Made by a program: the position numbers and the translations under genes
Assembly: GCF_036173125.1 (NCBI RefSeq)
Contig: NZ_CP108054.1
Span: 2,976,001 to 3,040,000, forward strand
Source of the DNA: Streptomyces sp. NBC_00286
GTDB lineage: Bacteria > Actinomycetota > Actinomycetes > Streptomycetales > Streptomycetaceae
Direction: 5' to 3'
DNA: 64,000 bases
The notes under the pieces: generated by a model
Database searches by the model: none
Seen by the model: the letters and a program-made list of their open reading frames with translations, nothing else
Told to the model about the DNA's origin: nothing
Shown: positions 34,427 through 44,111 of the stretch, piece by piece
How positions within the stretch are numbered: position 1 is the first letter of the stretch
How the letters are laid out: each line of letters opens with the position of its first letter

Positions 34427-36223
34427 TCAGCCGCCGGACGCCTGCCCATGCCACGACCCCCACAGCGCCGCATACGCCCCACCCGCCGCCACCAAACTGT
34501 CGTGCGTCCCCACCTCCGTAAGACGCCCCGCCTCCATGACGGCCACCCGATCCGCGTCATGAGCGGTATGCAGCCGATGGGCAATCGCGATGACCGTCCG
34601 CCCAGCCAGCACGGCCGCCAACGCATGCTCCGTATGACGAGCCGTAGCCGGATCAAGAAGCGCAGTCGCCTCGTCAAGGATCAACGTGTGCGGATCCGCC
34701 AACACCACCCGCGCCAGGGCCAGTTGCTGGGCCTGTGACCCATCCGGCCGATGCCCGTCGGGCCCCAACTCGGTGTCGAGCCCAGAGCCCAGCTCGGACA
34801 CCCAGCCCGCACCCACCGCCTCAAGCGCCGCCCACAACTCCCCATCACCAGCGCCCGGTTCGGCAATCAGCAGATTGTCGCGGACCGTACCGAGAAACAC
34901 ATGGTGCTCCTGAGTAACGAGCACCACCTGCCGCCGCAACTGCTCCGGCCCCAGCGCAGCAACCGGCACCCCGCCCACAGTCACCGCCCCAGAACTAGGC
35001 GCATCGATCCCCGCAAGCAACCGGCTCAACGTCGTCTTCCCCGCCCCGGAAGGACCGACGATCGCCAGCCGCTCCCCCGGCCGCACCGTCAGGTCCACCC
35101 CGCGCAACACCTCGCCCCCACGGTCGTACGAGTACCGCACCCCCGTGACATCGATCCGGTCGTCCTCCGGCGTGGGACAGACCGCCGTCGAGGCCTGCGG
35201 CGCCCGCCCCAACCCCTCCACGCGGGCGAACGAAGCGCCACTGCTCTGCAACTGCTCGAGCCGCATCAAAATCGTGTCGAGCGGCGACTCGAGCTGACGC
35301 AGATACAGCGCCGCCGCGATCACCGCACCCAGGCTCAGCAGCCCCCGCTCATGCAGGAAGCTGCCCGCCAGCAGCACCCCGGCCACGGGAACGACGTACG
35401 AGAACTCCACGACGAGGAAGAACACGGAGCGCAGGTACAGCGTGTACATCCGGGTGCGACGGGACGTCTCCAGCGCATCCCGGCTCGCCGCGATCCGCCG
35501 CCCCTGCAGCCCGAAGGCTTCGACCGTACGGGCCCCGGCGGCGGTGGCCGCCACGATCTCGGCGACCTCCGACGTGGCGGCACCCTCAGCGAGATACGCG
35601 GCGCGCGCCCGACGCAGATACCAGCGCAGTACGAACCAAATGCCGACCTGCCCGAGCACCGCACAGGCACCGAGCAGCGGATCGAGGAAGAAGACCGCGC
35701 CGAGGATGAACAGGCACTGCACCGTGGAGATCAGCAGCTCGGGACCGGCGTCGCGCAGTGTGGTACCCACCTGGGCGACATCGGCCGTGCCCCGCGCGGT
35801 CAGGTCACCCGTGCCCGCCCGTTCCACGACCGAGGCGGGCAGCGACAGGGCCCGCTCGACGAACTGCTCGCGCACCCGTGCCAGCGTCCGCTCCCCGAAC
35901 CGGTGCCCCACGTAGCGGGCCCACCGCGCGAGCAGCAACTGCGCCAGCGCGCACAGCAGGATGGCGAGGGCCAGCCGGTCCACGACGTCCACGCCGCCGC
36001 CCGCCCTGACCTCGTCGATGATGCGGCCGAGAAGCCAGGGGCCGACGAGTCCGACGGCGGCGGCCAGCGAGTTCACGGCGAGCACGGCGGTGAAGGCGCG
36101 CCCGTCGGCCCGGATCAGCCGCCCGGCCGCCCGCCGCACATCGGCCGGTTCGGCGATGGGCAGCTGACCGCTGGGCTGCTCGGAGTCCTGCCCGGTGGAC
36201 TTCTTCGAGGTCACCGAAGTCAC
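34427..36223 (-). CDS. ABC exporter half-transporter, catalytic-site partner, 598 aa
   Basis: A membrane domain of six helices (about residues 40-330) is fused to an ATPase domain. Walker A (GPSGAGKTT), Q-loop (VTQEHHVF), Walker B with catalytic Glu (LILDEATALLD) and switch His (IAHRLHT) are intact, but the signature is degenerate: PDGSQAQQLALAR in place of LSGGQ. The neighbour upstream has the reverse pattern, so the two should form a heterodimer with one working ATP site. The start overlaps the neighbour's stop by four bases. The substrate (drug, peptide or lipid) is unknown. Confidence 0.9.
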   Translation of the reverse strand: MTSVTSKKSTGQDSEQPSGQLPIAEPADVRRAAGRLIRADGRAFTAVLAVNSLAAAVGLVGPWLLGRIIDEVRAGGGVDVVDRLALAILLCALAQLLLARWARYVGHRFGERTLARVREQFVERALSLPASVVERAGTGDLTARGTADVAQVGTTLRDAGPELLISTVQCLFILGAVFFLDPLLGACAVLGQVGIWFVLRWYLRRARAAYLAEGAATSEVAEIVAATAAGARTVEAFGLQGRRIAASRDALETSRRTRMYTLYLRSVFFLVVEFSYVVPVAGVLLAGSFLHERGLLSLGAVIAAALYLRQLESPLDTILMRLEQLQSSGASFARVEGLGRAPQASTAVCPTPEDDRIDVTGVRYSYDRGGEVLRGVDLTVRPGERLAIVGPSGAGKTTLSRLLAGIDAPSSGAVTVGGVPVAALGPEQLRRQVVLVTQEHHVFLGTVRDNLLIAEPGAGDGELWAALEAVGAGWVSELGSGLDTELGPDGHRPDGSQAQQLALARVVLADPHTLILDEATALLDPATARHTEHALAAVLAGRTVIAIAHRLHTAHDADRVAVMEAGRLTEVGTHDSLVAAGGAYAALWGSWHGQASGG

Positions 36224-38010
36224 CGAACGGCCTCCCCTATGCCTGCATCCAAGTCCCCGACCGCGCCCACAGCCGCCTCTCCGTCGATATCCGCGTCCCC
36301 GTCCCCGTCCTCGTCCGCATCGCGAGCCACCAGCGCCCGGTATCCCGGCTCCTCATCAAGCAGCCGGCGATGGCTCCCGCTCGCCACGACCTTGCCCTCG
36401 ACCAGGTAGAACACCGTGTCCGCCCGGTCCAGTACGAGCGGCGAAGTGCTGGTCACGACGGTCGTACGGGCCGCTCGTTCGGCCCGCAGCCGGTCCGCGA
36501 CGGCGGCCTCGGTGTGGGCGTCGAGTGCCGAGGTGGGTTCGACGGCGAGCAGCACTTCGGGGTCGGCCAGCAGCGCCCGTACGAGTCGTACGCGCTGGCG
36601 CTGGCCGCCGGACAGGCTGCGGCCCTGGGCGTCGACGGGCGAGTCGAGTCCGTCGGGCAGGCCTTGGACTATGTCGTCGGCCACGGCCGTGTGCACGGCG
36701 CGTGCGATGTCCTCGTCGGCGAGGTCCCGGCTGCCGGACACCAGCTCCCGCAGTGTTCCCGCGAACAGGTCCGCCTCGTTGTCCGCGACCAGGATGCGCT
36801 CGCGGATCTGGGCCAGTTGGATCTCGTCGAGGCGTACGCCGCCCCAGGTCGCCGCCGACTCCACGTACCGGCCGAGGCGGTCGATGACGGCCGCGGAGTC
36901 GGCGGGGCGGGCGCCGGCCAGCGCAGTCAGCCTGCCGGGTGCCACGCGTACTCCGGACTCCGGGTCGTGCAGCGCCGAGGGTTCCGCGGGGGCGTCCCGG
37001 GTGCCGTGGTCGGCGGCCGGTTCCAGGCGGAGGAAGGCTGCGACGCGTCGTGCGGCCACCAGTCCGCGGCTGATGCCGTAGCCGCACTCCACGAAGAACG
37101 CCACCATCGGCACCAGGACGGCGACATAGCCGTACACCGATACCAACTCGCCCACGCTGAGCTGCCCTTGAGCCGTCAGCCGGGCCGCCAGCCAGGTCAC
37201 CACGGCGAGGAACACCGTCGGCAGTCCGATGCCGAGTGCCTGGAGCCAGCTGGTCACCGCCCCGACCCGGTAACCCTGGGCCCGCAGTCGCTGCGAGTCG
37301 CGGTGGAAGGCGTCGGCCACCAGGCCTTTGCCGCCCAGGCCGTTGAGGACGCGCAGTCCGCTCGCGAGGTCGCCGATGCGCGCGGTCAGCACGCTCTGCC
37401 GTTCGCGGTACGTGGTCTCCGTGCTCTGCAGCCGCCCGAGCAGCGGGCCGGCGATGACGGCGATGACCGGGATGCCGAGGAGGATGACTCCGGCGAGGAG
37501 GGGTGAGAGCGTCAGCAGCAGCCCGGCGACGGCCAGGTAGGCGACGATCGCGCCGACTCCGGGGCCGACGACGGTCAGGGAGCCGCTGATCGTCTGCACG
37601 TCACCGACGCCGATCGTGACGACCTCCCCGGCACCGGCCCGGCGGGACAGCGCGGCGCCCAGCCGGACCGCGTGCCCGACCACGACCTTTACCGTGCGGA
37701 AGTTGGCGTCCATCCGGAGCCTGGTCATCGTGCGGTGCCTGATGATGCTCAGCCACGAGTTGAACGCCCCCATGCCGAGCAGGGCCGCGGACCATCCGAT
37801 CAACGCGGCCCGGTCGCCCGGCTCCAGACCGTCGTCGATCGCGCGGGCCACCAGATACGGCGCGAGCGCCATCAGCACTAGCCACACGCTGGCCAGCAGC
37901 GCCCCGGCGGCAGACCGGCCGGGCTGGACCCTGACCAGCCACCACAGATACCGGCCGCCGCTTCGGCAATCGGGCGTACCCGGATCCCCGTACGCATCGA
38001 TCTGCCCCAC
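36220..38010 (-). CDS. ABC exporter half-transporter with degenerate ATPase, 596 aa
   Basis: The six-helix domain (about residues 30-320) is normal. The ATPase domain keeps the signature (SLSGGQRQRVRL) but has lost Walker A (LAGARPADSAAVI, no Lys), the Q-loop Gln (VADNEADLFAGT), the Walker B Asp (LLAVEPTSALD) and the switch His (VVTSTSPLVL). It cannot hydrolyse ATP alone; it donates the LSGGQ to the Walker site of its partner, translated from the overlapping ATGA junction at 36220-36223. The losses are concerted rather than random, which argues for selection, not decay. Confidence 0.9.
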   Translation of the reverse strand: MGQIDAYGDPGTPDCRSGGRYLWWLVRVQPGRSAAGALLASVWLVLMALAPYLVARAIDDGLEPGDRAALIGWSAALLGMGAFNSWLSIIRHRTMTRLRMDANFRTVKVVVGHAVRLGAALSRRAGAGEVVTIGVGDVQTISGSLTVVGPGVGAIVAYLAVAGLLLTLSPLLAGVILLGIPVIAVIAGPLLGRLQSTETTYRERQSVLTARIGDLASGLRVLNGLGGKGLVADAFHRDSQRLRAQGYRVGAVTSWLQALGIGLPTVFLAVVTWLAARLTAQGQLSVGELVSVYGYVAVLVPMVAFFVECGYGISRGLVAARRVAAFLRLEPAADHGTRDAPAEPSALHDPESGVRVAPGRLTALAGARPADSAAVIDRLGRYVESAATWGGVRLDEIQLAQIRERILVADNEADLFAGTLRELVSGSRDLADEDIARAVHTAVADDIVQGLPDGLDSPVDAQGRSLSGGQRQRVRLVRALLADPEVLLAVEPTSALDAHTEAAVADRLRAERAARTTVVTSTSPLVLDRADTVFYLVEGKVVASGSHRRLLDEEPGYRALVARDADEDGDGDADIDGEAAVGAVGDLDAGIGEAVR

Positions 38011-38263
38011 CCCTCGACCACCCTCCCCATCGACCGTCCGCTGACATGCCCCGCCACCGCTCTGCAGCAGACCAGGCTCATCAGTCGGATTAGCGTTCCG
38101 TAGCGATCCTGTGGCAGGCTGTCACGCGCACGCCCGGCGCCCAGGCGACGTCGGGCACCCTCCTCGGTGAGGTCTCGCGACCTCACCGACCAGCGTCCGG
38201 AGGGACGTGCCACGAGGGCTGACGGCTCCCGCCGTTCAGCACCAGGGCACGAAGGCGATTGGC

Positions 38264-40168
38264 TCACATCCCTGAGGAACATGGGGGATCCCTACGCCAG
38301 TCAGAGACGCTGTCCCGCCACGCCTGGTGCAGGTCCGCGAACCTGCCAGGCGCGGCGACGAGTTCGGCGGGCGAGCCGTCCTCGACGATGCGCCCGTGTT
38401 CCATCACCAGCACCCGGTCGGCGATCTCCACCGTCGACAGGCGGTGCGCGATGACGACCGCCGTGCGGCCCTTCAGGACGGTCGACATGGCGCGCTGGAC
38501 GGCCCGTTCACCGGGGATGTCCAGTGAGCTGGTCGCCTCGTCGAGGATCAGGACCGCCGGGTCGGCGAGCAACGCCCGGGCGAACGCGACGAGTTGGCGC
38601 TGACCTGCCGAGATACGGCCGCCCCTCTTACGTACGTCGGTGTCGTAGCCGTCGGGCAGGGCGGCGATGAAGTCGTGGGCGCCGAGGGCCTTCGCGGCGC
38701 GCTCGATGTCCTCGCGGGTGGCATCGGGGCGGCCGATGGAGATGTTCTCGGCGACGGTGCCGGAGAAGAGGAAGGCCTCCTGGGTCACCATCACCACACC
38801 GCGCCGGAGTTCGGGCATGGCGAGGTCGCGCAGGTCGACGCCATCCAGGAGGATGCGGCCTGCCGTGGGGTCGTAGAAGCGGGCCAGGAGTTTGGCGAGC
38901 GTCGACTTGCCGGCGCCCGTCGAGCCGACGACGGCGACGGTCTGTCCGGCGGGCAGCGTCAGGTCGAAGCGCGGCAGCACCTCGCCGCCCGTGCGGTAGC
39001 CGAACCGCACGCCGTCGAAGACGACCTCGCGGCCCGGCTGTGCGGAGGCGAGCGCGGGCAGGGGCTTCGGCTCGGCGGGCTCCGGCACGGTGGGGGTCTG
39101 GGCGAGCAGGCCCGCGATCTTCTCCAGTGAGGCGGCGGCCGACTGGTAGGAGTTGAGGAACATGCCCAGCCGGTCGATGGGGTCGTACAGGCGGCGCAGA
39201 TAGAGGACCGAGGCGGCCAGTACGCCGAGCGCCAGCGACTCCGATGCCACCCGGTACGCGCCCCACAGCACGATCGCCGCGACCGTCGTGTTGGCGACCA
39301 GCCGGGACTTGACGACGTAGCGGGCCATCTCCAGCAGGGCGTCGCCGTTCTTGCGCTCGTGCCGGTGGTTGAGGACCCGGAACTCCTTGTCGTTGGCGTC
39401 CTCGCGGCGGAAGGCCCGTACCGGCCGGATGCCGTTCATCGTCTCGGCGAACTTCACGATCACGGCGGCGATCGCGGTCGAGCGGACAGCGTAGACGCGG
39501 CCCGCGCGGCGCCGGTACTGCCGGATGAACAGGTAGAGCGGCGCGAACGACGCCACAGCCACCGCCCCGAGGCCCAGGTCGAGCCAGAGCAGCATCGCCG
39601 AGATGTAGACGAAGGAGATGATGACGGTGATGAGTTCCTGGAGGCCTTCGTCGAGGAGTTCGCGCAGGGACTCGACGTCCGTGGTGGAGCGGGAGATGAG
39701 GCGGCCCGAGGTGTAGCGCTCGTGGAAGTCGATGCTCAGCGCCTGGGCGTGGCGGAAGATCCGGCCGCGCAGGTCGAGCAGTACGTCCTGGTTGACGCGC
39801 GCGGACGCGGTGATGAACGCGTACTGGAGCCCGCCCGAGGCCAGCGCGCACAGCAGATACCCGACCGCGACCGCGATCAGGGGCCCGTGCCGGTTGTCGC
39901 GGAACGCGGGTACGGCACTGTCGATGGCGTACGCCACGAGCAGCGGGCCCGCCTGCACCGCCGCCTGCTGGAGCAGGAGCAGCAGGGAGGTGAGGGCGAC
40001 GCGCGCCTTCATCGGGGCGAGCAGGGAGCGCAGCAGGGCGGCGGTCGCGCCCGGTGGGGTGGGGAGGGCGTCGCGGTCGAAGGCATCGGCGGCCTCCGGG
40101 GGGTTGCCCGCGGGCTGGTCCTTGCGCGGTTCCTGGTCCGGCGCGGTGGTCGTGGGCGCCGCGGTCAT
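38264..40168 (-). CDS. ABC exporter half-transporter, second pair, catalytic partner, 634 aa
   Basis: Six helices then an ATPase domain with Walker A ([11 protein letters not shown]), Q-loop ([11 protein letters not shown]), Walker B with Glu ([11 protein letters not shown]) and His (IAHRLSTVE) intact. The signature is [13 protein letters not shown] rather than LSGGQ. Its partner gene overlaps by four bases at 40165-40168. A Gly/Glu/Pro-rich N-terminal tail precedes the helices. Heterodimeric exporters of this kind move drugs, lipids or peptides; nothing in the sequence decides which. Confidence 0.92.
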   Translation of the reverse strand: MTAAPTTTAPDQEPRKDQPAGNPPEAADAFDRDALPTPPGATAALLRSLLAPMKARVALTSLLLLLQQAAVQAGPLLVAYAIDSAVPAFRDNRHGPLIAVAVGYLLCALASGGLQYAFITASARVNQDVLLDLRGRIFRHAQALSIDFHERYTSGRLISRSTTDVESLRELLDEGLQELITVIISFVYISAMLLWLDLGLGAVAVASFAPLYLFIRQYRRRAGRVYAVRSTAIAAVIVKFAETMNGIRPVRAFRREDANDKEFRVLNHRHERKNGDALLEMARYVVKSRLVANTTVAAIVLWGAYRVASESLALGVLAASVLYLRRLYDPIDRLGMFLNSYQSAAASLEKIAGLLAQTPTVPEPAEPKPLPALASAQPGREVVFDGVRFGYRTGGEVLPRFDLTLPAGQTVAVVGSTGAGKSTLAKLLARFYDPTAGRILLDGVDLRDLAMPELRRGVVMVTQEAFLFSGTVAENISIGRPDATREDIERAAKALGAHDFIAALPDGYDTDVRKRGGRISAGQRQLVAFARALLADPAVLILDEATSSLDIPGERAVQRAMSTVLKGRTAVVIAHRLSTVEIADRVLVMEHGRIVEDGSPAELVAAPGRFADLHQAWRDSVSDWRRDPPCSSGM

Positions 40169-42273
40169 CGGTGGTCCTCCTTTTCCGCGACGGTCTGGCC
40201 GTACGCGCCGGTCTCGTCGTACGCGCCGCTCTCGCCGTTCGCTTTCGGGTGGCCGACTTCCGGGTCGCCGACTTCCCTGTGATCGGCTTCCGGAGGTTCG
40301 GCCTCCGGGTGTTCCGTGCCGGACATCAGACGGGCGTACTCGGCGTTCGTGCGCAGCAGTTCGTGGTGGGTGCCGATCGCGGCGATCCGGCCCTCGGAGA
40401 GCAGGGCCACGCGGTCGGCGAGCAGGACTGTGGAGGGGCGGTGCGCCACGATCAAGGCGGTCGTCTCCGCGAGTACGCGGCGCAGGGCGGCCTCGACCGC
40501 GGCCTCCGTGTGCACGTCAAGCGCGGAGAGCGGGTCGTCGAGCACGAGGAAACGGGGGCGGCCCACGACCGCCCTGGCCAGCGCGAGCCGTTGCCGCTGA
40601 CCGCCGGAGAGGCTGAGGCCCTGCTCGCCGACCTGGGTGTCGGTGCCGTGCGGGAGGGCGTGGGTGAAGTCGGCCTGCGCGATGGCGAGGGCCCGCTCCA
40701 ACTCCCGCTCTCCCGCGTCAGGTTGGGCGCCCATGAGGACGTTCTCCCCGACGGAAGCCGAGAACAGGGTGGGCTCCTCGAAGGCCACCGCGACCTTGGA
40801 GCGCAGCTCCTCACGGGGCATCGCCGTGATGTCCTCGCCGTCCAGCGCGATCCGGCCCGACGTCACCTCGTGGAGACGGGGGACGAGGGCAGTGAGGGTG
40901 GTCTTGCCCGAGCCGGTCGCGCCGACGAGAGCCATGGACTCACCGGACCGGATGTGGAGGTCGATCCGGTCGAGTACGGGAGGGGAGTTGGGCGGGGCGT
41001 CGGGGTAACGGAAGGTGACTTGGTGGAACCGTAGGCCGTCTGCGCGCCCCGAGTTGGTGCCGACCGCGGGGAGTTTGCGCAGCTCGGCGCCACGAGGTGC
41101 CGCTTTCTGTGGGACGGGTTCCGCCCCAGCGGCACGACTGCCCGCAGCTACGGCGGCCGCGGACGGGACCCCACTCCCCTCGCTCTTCGGGCTCCCCGTA
41201 CTCTCCGGCTCCGCGTCCATCACCTCGAAGTACCGCTCCGTCGCCGTAGCCGCCTCCTGCGTCATGGCCAGCAGGAACCCGATGGAGTCGACCGGCCAGC
41301 GCAGCGCCAGCGCGGTGGAGAGGAAGGCGACGAGCGTGCCCGCGGACAGCGCGCCGTCCGCGACCTGCACCGTCCCGAGGACCAGCGCAGCCCCGATGGC
41401 CAGTTCGGGCAGCGTCATGATGACGGCCCAGATCGCGGCGAGCAGCCGGGCCTTGCGCAGCTCGGTGCCGCGAAGCGTCCCCGACAGCTCCCGGAAGGCC
41501 CGCGACTGGCTGCGGTGCCGTCCGAACCCCTTGATGATCCTGATCCCGAGGACGCTCTCCTCGACGACCGTCGTCAGATCGCCCACCTGGTCCTGCGCGA
41601 GCCGCGCCACATCGGCGTACCGCTTCTCGAAGACGGAGCACACGACGATCACGGGCACGACAGGCCCCAGGATCACAAGGCCGAGCGTCCAGTCCTGCCA
41701 CAGCATGATGATCACGCCGACGACGATGGTCACGCCGTTGACCAGCAGGAACGTCAACGGAAAGGCCAGGAACATACGCAGCAGCATCAGATCCGTCGTG
41801 CCCCGCGACAGCAGCTGGCCCGAGGGCCAGCGGTCGTGGAAGGCGACCGGCAGCCGTTGCAGATGCCGGTACAGAGCCGCCCGCATCGACGCCTCGACAC
41901 CGGCCAGCGGCCGGGCCACCAGCCACCGCCGCAGCCCGAACAGCAGCGCCTCGGCGAGCCCGAGCGCCAGCAGAACCAGCGCCCCCAGCCACACCCCGTG
42001 CGGATCCCGGCCGGCCACAGGACCGTCCACGATCCACTTCAGGACGAGCGGGATCACCAGCCCCATGCACGAGGCGAGGATCGCGACGAACGCCGCGGTG
42101 AACAGCCGCGCCCGCACGGGCCGTACGTACGGCCACAGGCGCAGCAGAATCCGTACGACGGAACGGTCGCCGTCGCGGCGACCGGCGAGTTCGGGGTCCT
42201 TGGGATCCTCGGGGTCCTTGAGGTCCTTGTCCGTGAGGTCCTGGTCATTGGGGGCTGTGGGTGTGGTGGCCAT
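40165..42273 (-). CDS. ABC exporter half-transporter, second pair, degenerate-site partner, 702 aa
   Basis: The ATPase has Walker A (GATGSGKTTLT) and a canonical LSGGQRQRLALA, but the Walker B carboxylate is Asp (LVLDDPLSALD, usually Glu) and the Q-loop Gln is Glu (AFEEPTLF). It therefore offers its signature to the partner's working site and forms the silent site itself. Between helices and ATPase is an unusual 50-residue Ala/Ser/Pro-rich linker (SGVPSAAAVAAGSRAAGAEP), and both termini have acidic Asp/Glu-Lys tails. The start is taken at the ATG 42273 (MATTPTAPN); the frame is open 38 codons further. Confidence 0.9.
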   Translation of the reverse strand: MATTPTAPNDQDLTDKDLKDPEDPKDPELAGRRDGDRSVVRILLRLWPYVRPVRARLFTAAFVAILASCMGLVIPLVLKWIVDGPVAGRDPHGVWLGALVLLALGLAEALLFGLRRWLVARPLAGVEASMRAALYRHLQRLPVAFHDRWPSGQLLSRGTTDLMLLRMFLAFPLTFLLVNGVTIVVGVIIMLWQDWTLGLVILGPVVPVIVVCSVFEKRYADVARLAQDQVGDLTTVVEESVLGIRIIKGFGRHRSQSRAFRELSGTLRGTELRKARLLAAIWAVIMTLPELAIGAALVLGTVQVADGALSAGTLVAFLSTALALRWPVDSIGFLLAMTQEAATATERYFEVMDAEPESTGSPKSEGSGVPSAAAVAAGSRAAGAEPVPQKAAPRGAELRKLPAVGTNSGRADGLRFHQVTFRYPDAPPNSPPVLDRIDLHIRSGESMALVGATGSGKTTLTALVPRLHEVTSGRIALDGEDITAMPREELRSKVAVAFEEPTLFSASVGENVLMGAQPDAGERELERALAIAQADFTHALPHGTDTQVGEQGLSLSGGQRQRLALARAVVGRPRFLVLDDPLSALDVHTEAAVEAALRRVLAETTALIVAHRPSTVLLADRVALLSEGRIAAIGTHHELLRTNAEYARLMSGTEHPEAEPPEADHREVGDPEVGHPKANGESGAYDETGAYGQTVAEKEDHR

Positions 42274-42382
42274 CAGTAGTGAGCCTACGGATCGGCACTG
42301 ACACCGCCCACCGAGTTTCGGCCGGTCCTGCGCTCGTCCGGAGGACCTAGGACCGGCCCGACCTGCACAGTCGTAGGCCCGT

Positions 42383-42400
42383 ATCAACCGATCGGTTGAT
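42383..42400. promoter_or_regulatory. 18-bp perfect palindrome in divergent exporter promoter
   Basis: ATCAACCGATCGGTTGAT is fully symmetric and lies between the minus-strand exporter pair (start 42273) and the plus-strand DrrA-like ATPase (start 42459). Form and size fit a TetR-type operator, but no TetR gene is nearby. Confidence 0.65.
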
Positions 42401-42458
42401 GTCTGTTCGAGCGAGACGGCCGATGTGCGGCACCCCGGCCGCCCGGGACCCTCGAGGC

Positions 42459-43373
42459 ATGACCACCACCCGACCCGTCATCGAAGTCAGCGGACTGCGC
42501 AAGTCGTACGGAGGAAGGGCCGTCGTCGACGGGATCTCCTTCGCCGTCGAGGAGGGGGAGATCTTCGGCATCCTCGGCCCGAACGGCGCCGGCAAGACGA
42601 CCACCGTGGAATGCGTGGAGGGCCTGCGGATCCCGGACGCGGGCCGCGTACGCGTCACCGGCCTCGACCCCGTGGCCGACCACGACGCCGTCAGCCGCGT
42701 CCTCGGCGCCCAGCTCCAGGAGAGCGAACTCCAGGAGAAACTCACCGTCCGTGAGGCGCTGGAACTGTACGCCGCCTTCTACCCGAGGCCCGCCGACTGG
42801 CGCCCGCTCGCCGAACGCCTGGGCCTCACCGGCAAGTTGGACGCCCGTTTCGGCAAGCTCAGCGGCGGCCAGAAGCAGCGCCTGTTCATCGCGCTCGCGC
42901 TGATCGGCGATCCGAAGGTCGTCGTACTGGACGAACTGACCAGCGGACTCGACCCGCGGGCCCGCCGTGACACCTGGGAGCTCATCGAGGACATCCGCGC
43001 GAACGGCGTCACCGTCCTCCTCGTCACCCACTTCATGGAGGAGGCGCAGCGCCTCTGCGACCGGATCGCGGTCATCGACCAGGGCCGGATCGCCGCGCTG
43101 GACACGCCCCGCGGCCTGATCGCCCGCGCCACGAGCGCCACCCTCATCAGCTTCACGCCCTCGGTCCCGCTCGACGAGGGCGAGCTGGCCGCTCTGCCCG
43201 CCGTGGCCTCCGTCGAGTGCAAGGACGGCCGGGTCACGCTCGGCGGCACCGACGAGACCGTCAACGCGGTCATCACACTGCTCGCCCGGCGGCACATCAC
43301 GGCCCATCAACTCCGTGTCACCGACGCCACGTTGGACGACGCGTTCCTCGACCTGACGGGAGTCGCACGATGA
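42459..43373 (+). CDS. DrrA-like ABC exporter ATPase, 304 aa
   Basis: Type ABC-2 exporter ATPase. Walker A is GPNGAGKTTT, Q-loop LGAQLQESEL, signature LSGGQKQRLFIALALIGDP, Walker B VVLDELTSGLDPRARRD, switch His LVTHFMEEAQRL, and the DrrA C-terminal domain follows. Like DrrA for daunorubicin, it probably drives export of a drug or lipid. The start at 42459 (MTTTRPVIEV) is chosen because the longer frame would begin inside the palindrome. It is coupled by ATGA to the permease and then to a two-component system. Confidence 0.92.
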   Translation: MTTTRPVIEVSGLRKSYGGRAVVDGISFAVEEGEIFGILGPNGAGKTTTVECVEGLRIPDAGRVRVTGLDPVADHDAVSRVLGAQLQESELQEKLTVREALELYAAFYPRPADWRPLAERLGLTGKLDARFGKLSGGQKQRLFIALALIGDPKVVVLDELTSGLDPRARRDTWELIEDIRANGVTVLLVTHFMEEAQRLCDRIAVIDQGRIAALDTPRGLIARATSATLISFTPSVPLDEGELAALPAVASVECKDGRVTLGGTDETVNAVITLLARRHITAHQLRVTDATLDDAFLDLTGVAR

Positions 43374-44107
43374 GCAGCACCGCCGTACTGAAGACCGAGG
43401 CCCGGCTCTTCGGCCGCGAACCCGGCGCGAACTTCTGGATCCTGGCGTTCCCCACCCTGGTCCTGGTGATCCTCGGCAGCATCCCGGCGTTCCGCGCCAC
43501 CCAGGACGACCTCGGCGGCCTCCGGATCATCGACCTGTATGTACCGGTGGCGGTGCTGCTCGGCATGATCGTGGCCGGCCTGCAGTCCCTGCCGCCGGGC
43601 ATCACCGGCTACCGCGAACGCGGCATCCTGCGCCGTATGTCGACGACTCCGGTACGCCCGAGCGCGTTGCTGTCCGCACACATGGGACTGCACGGCGCCG
43701 CCGCCATAGTGTCCGCGCTGCTGGCGCTCTCGGTGGGCCGGATCGCGTTCGACGTGGCGCTGCCGCGCCAGCCCTTCGGATACGTGCTGGCGCTGCTGCT
43801 CGCCGTGGCGGTCGCCCTCGCCATGGGCGCCCTGATCTCGGCGCTGGCCCGCACCTCGAAGGCGGCGACGGCCGTCGGTACCGCGGCGTTCTTCCCGAGC
43901 ATGTTCTGCGCGGGTGTCTACATCCCGGTGCAGACGATGCCGGATGTCCTCGTCCGCATCGTCGAGTTCACCCCGTTCGGCGCGGCGGTCCAGGCTCTGA
44001 ACGAGGCGGCGGCGGGGGACTGGCCGGGCTGGGACCACCTGGGGGTGCTCGTCGGGTGGACGGTGCTGCTCACGGCGGGGGCCACGCGCTGGTTCCGCTG
44101 GGAGTAG
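43370..44107 (+). CDS. DrrB-like ABC-2 permease, 245 aa
   Basis: Six hydrophobic segments span the protein (WILAFPTLVLVILGSIPAF, VAVLLGMIVAGLQSLPPG, and four more), with the DrrB-type loop GYRERGILRRMSTTPVRPSA before helix 3. It forms the membrane channel for the preceding ATPase. The ATG overlaps that gene's stop, and four bases separate its stop from the sensor kinase, so all four genes form one operon. Confidence 0.92.
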   Translation: MSSTAVLKTEARLFGREPGANFWILAFPTLVLVILGSIPAFRATQDDLGGLRIIDLYVPVAVLLGMIVAGLQSLPPGITGYRERGILRRMSTTPVRPSALLSAHMGLHGAAAIVSALLALSVGRIAFDVALPRQPFGYVLALLLAVAVALAMGALISALARTSKAATAVGTAAFFPSMFCAGVYIPVQTMPDVLVRIVEFTPFGAAVQALNEAAAGDWPGWDHLGVLVGWTVLLTAGATRWFRWE

Positions 44108-44111
44108 GGCT

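Noticed and set aside
32257..34677. 806-codon minus-strand frame across glgX and the repeat region
   Set aside because: It runs through known coding and repeated non-coding DNA alike, without motifs.
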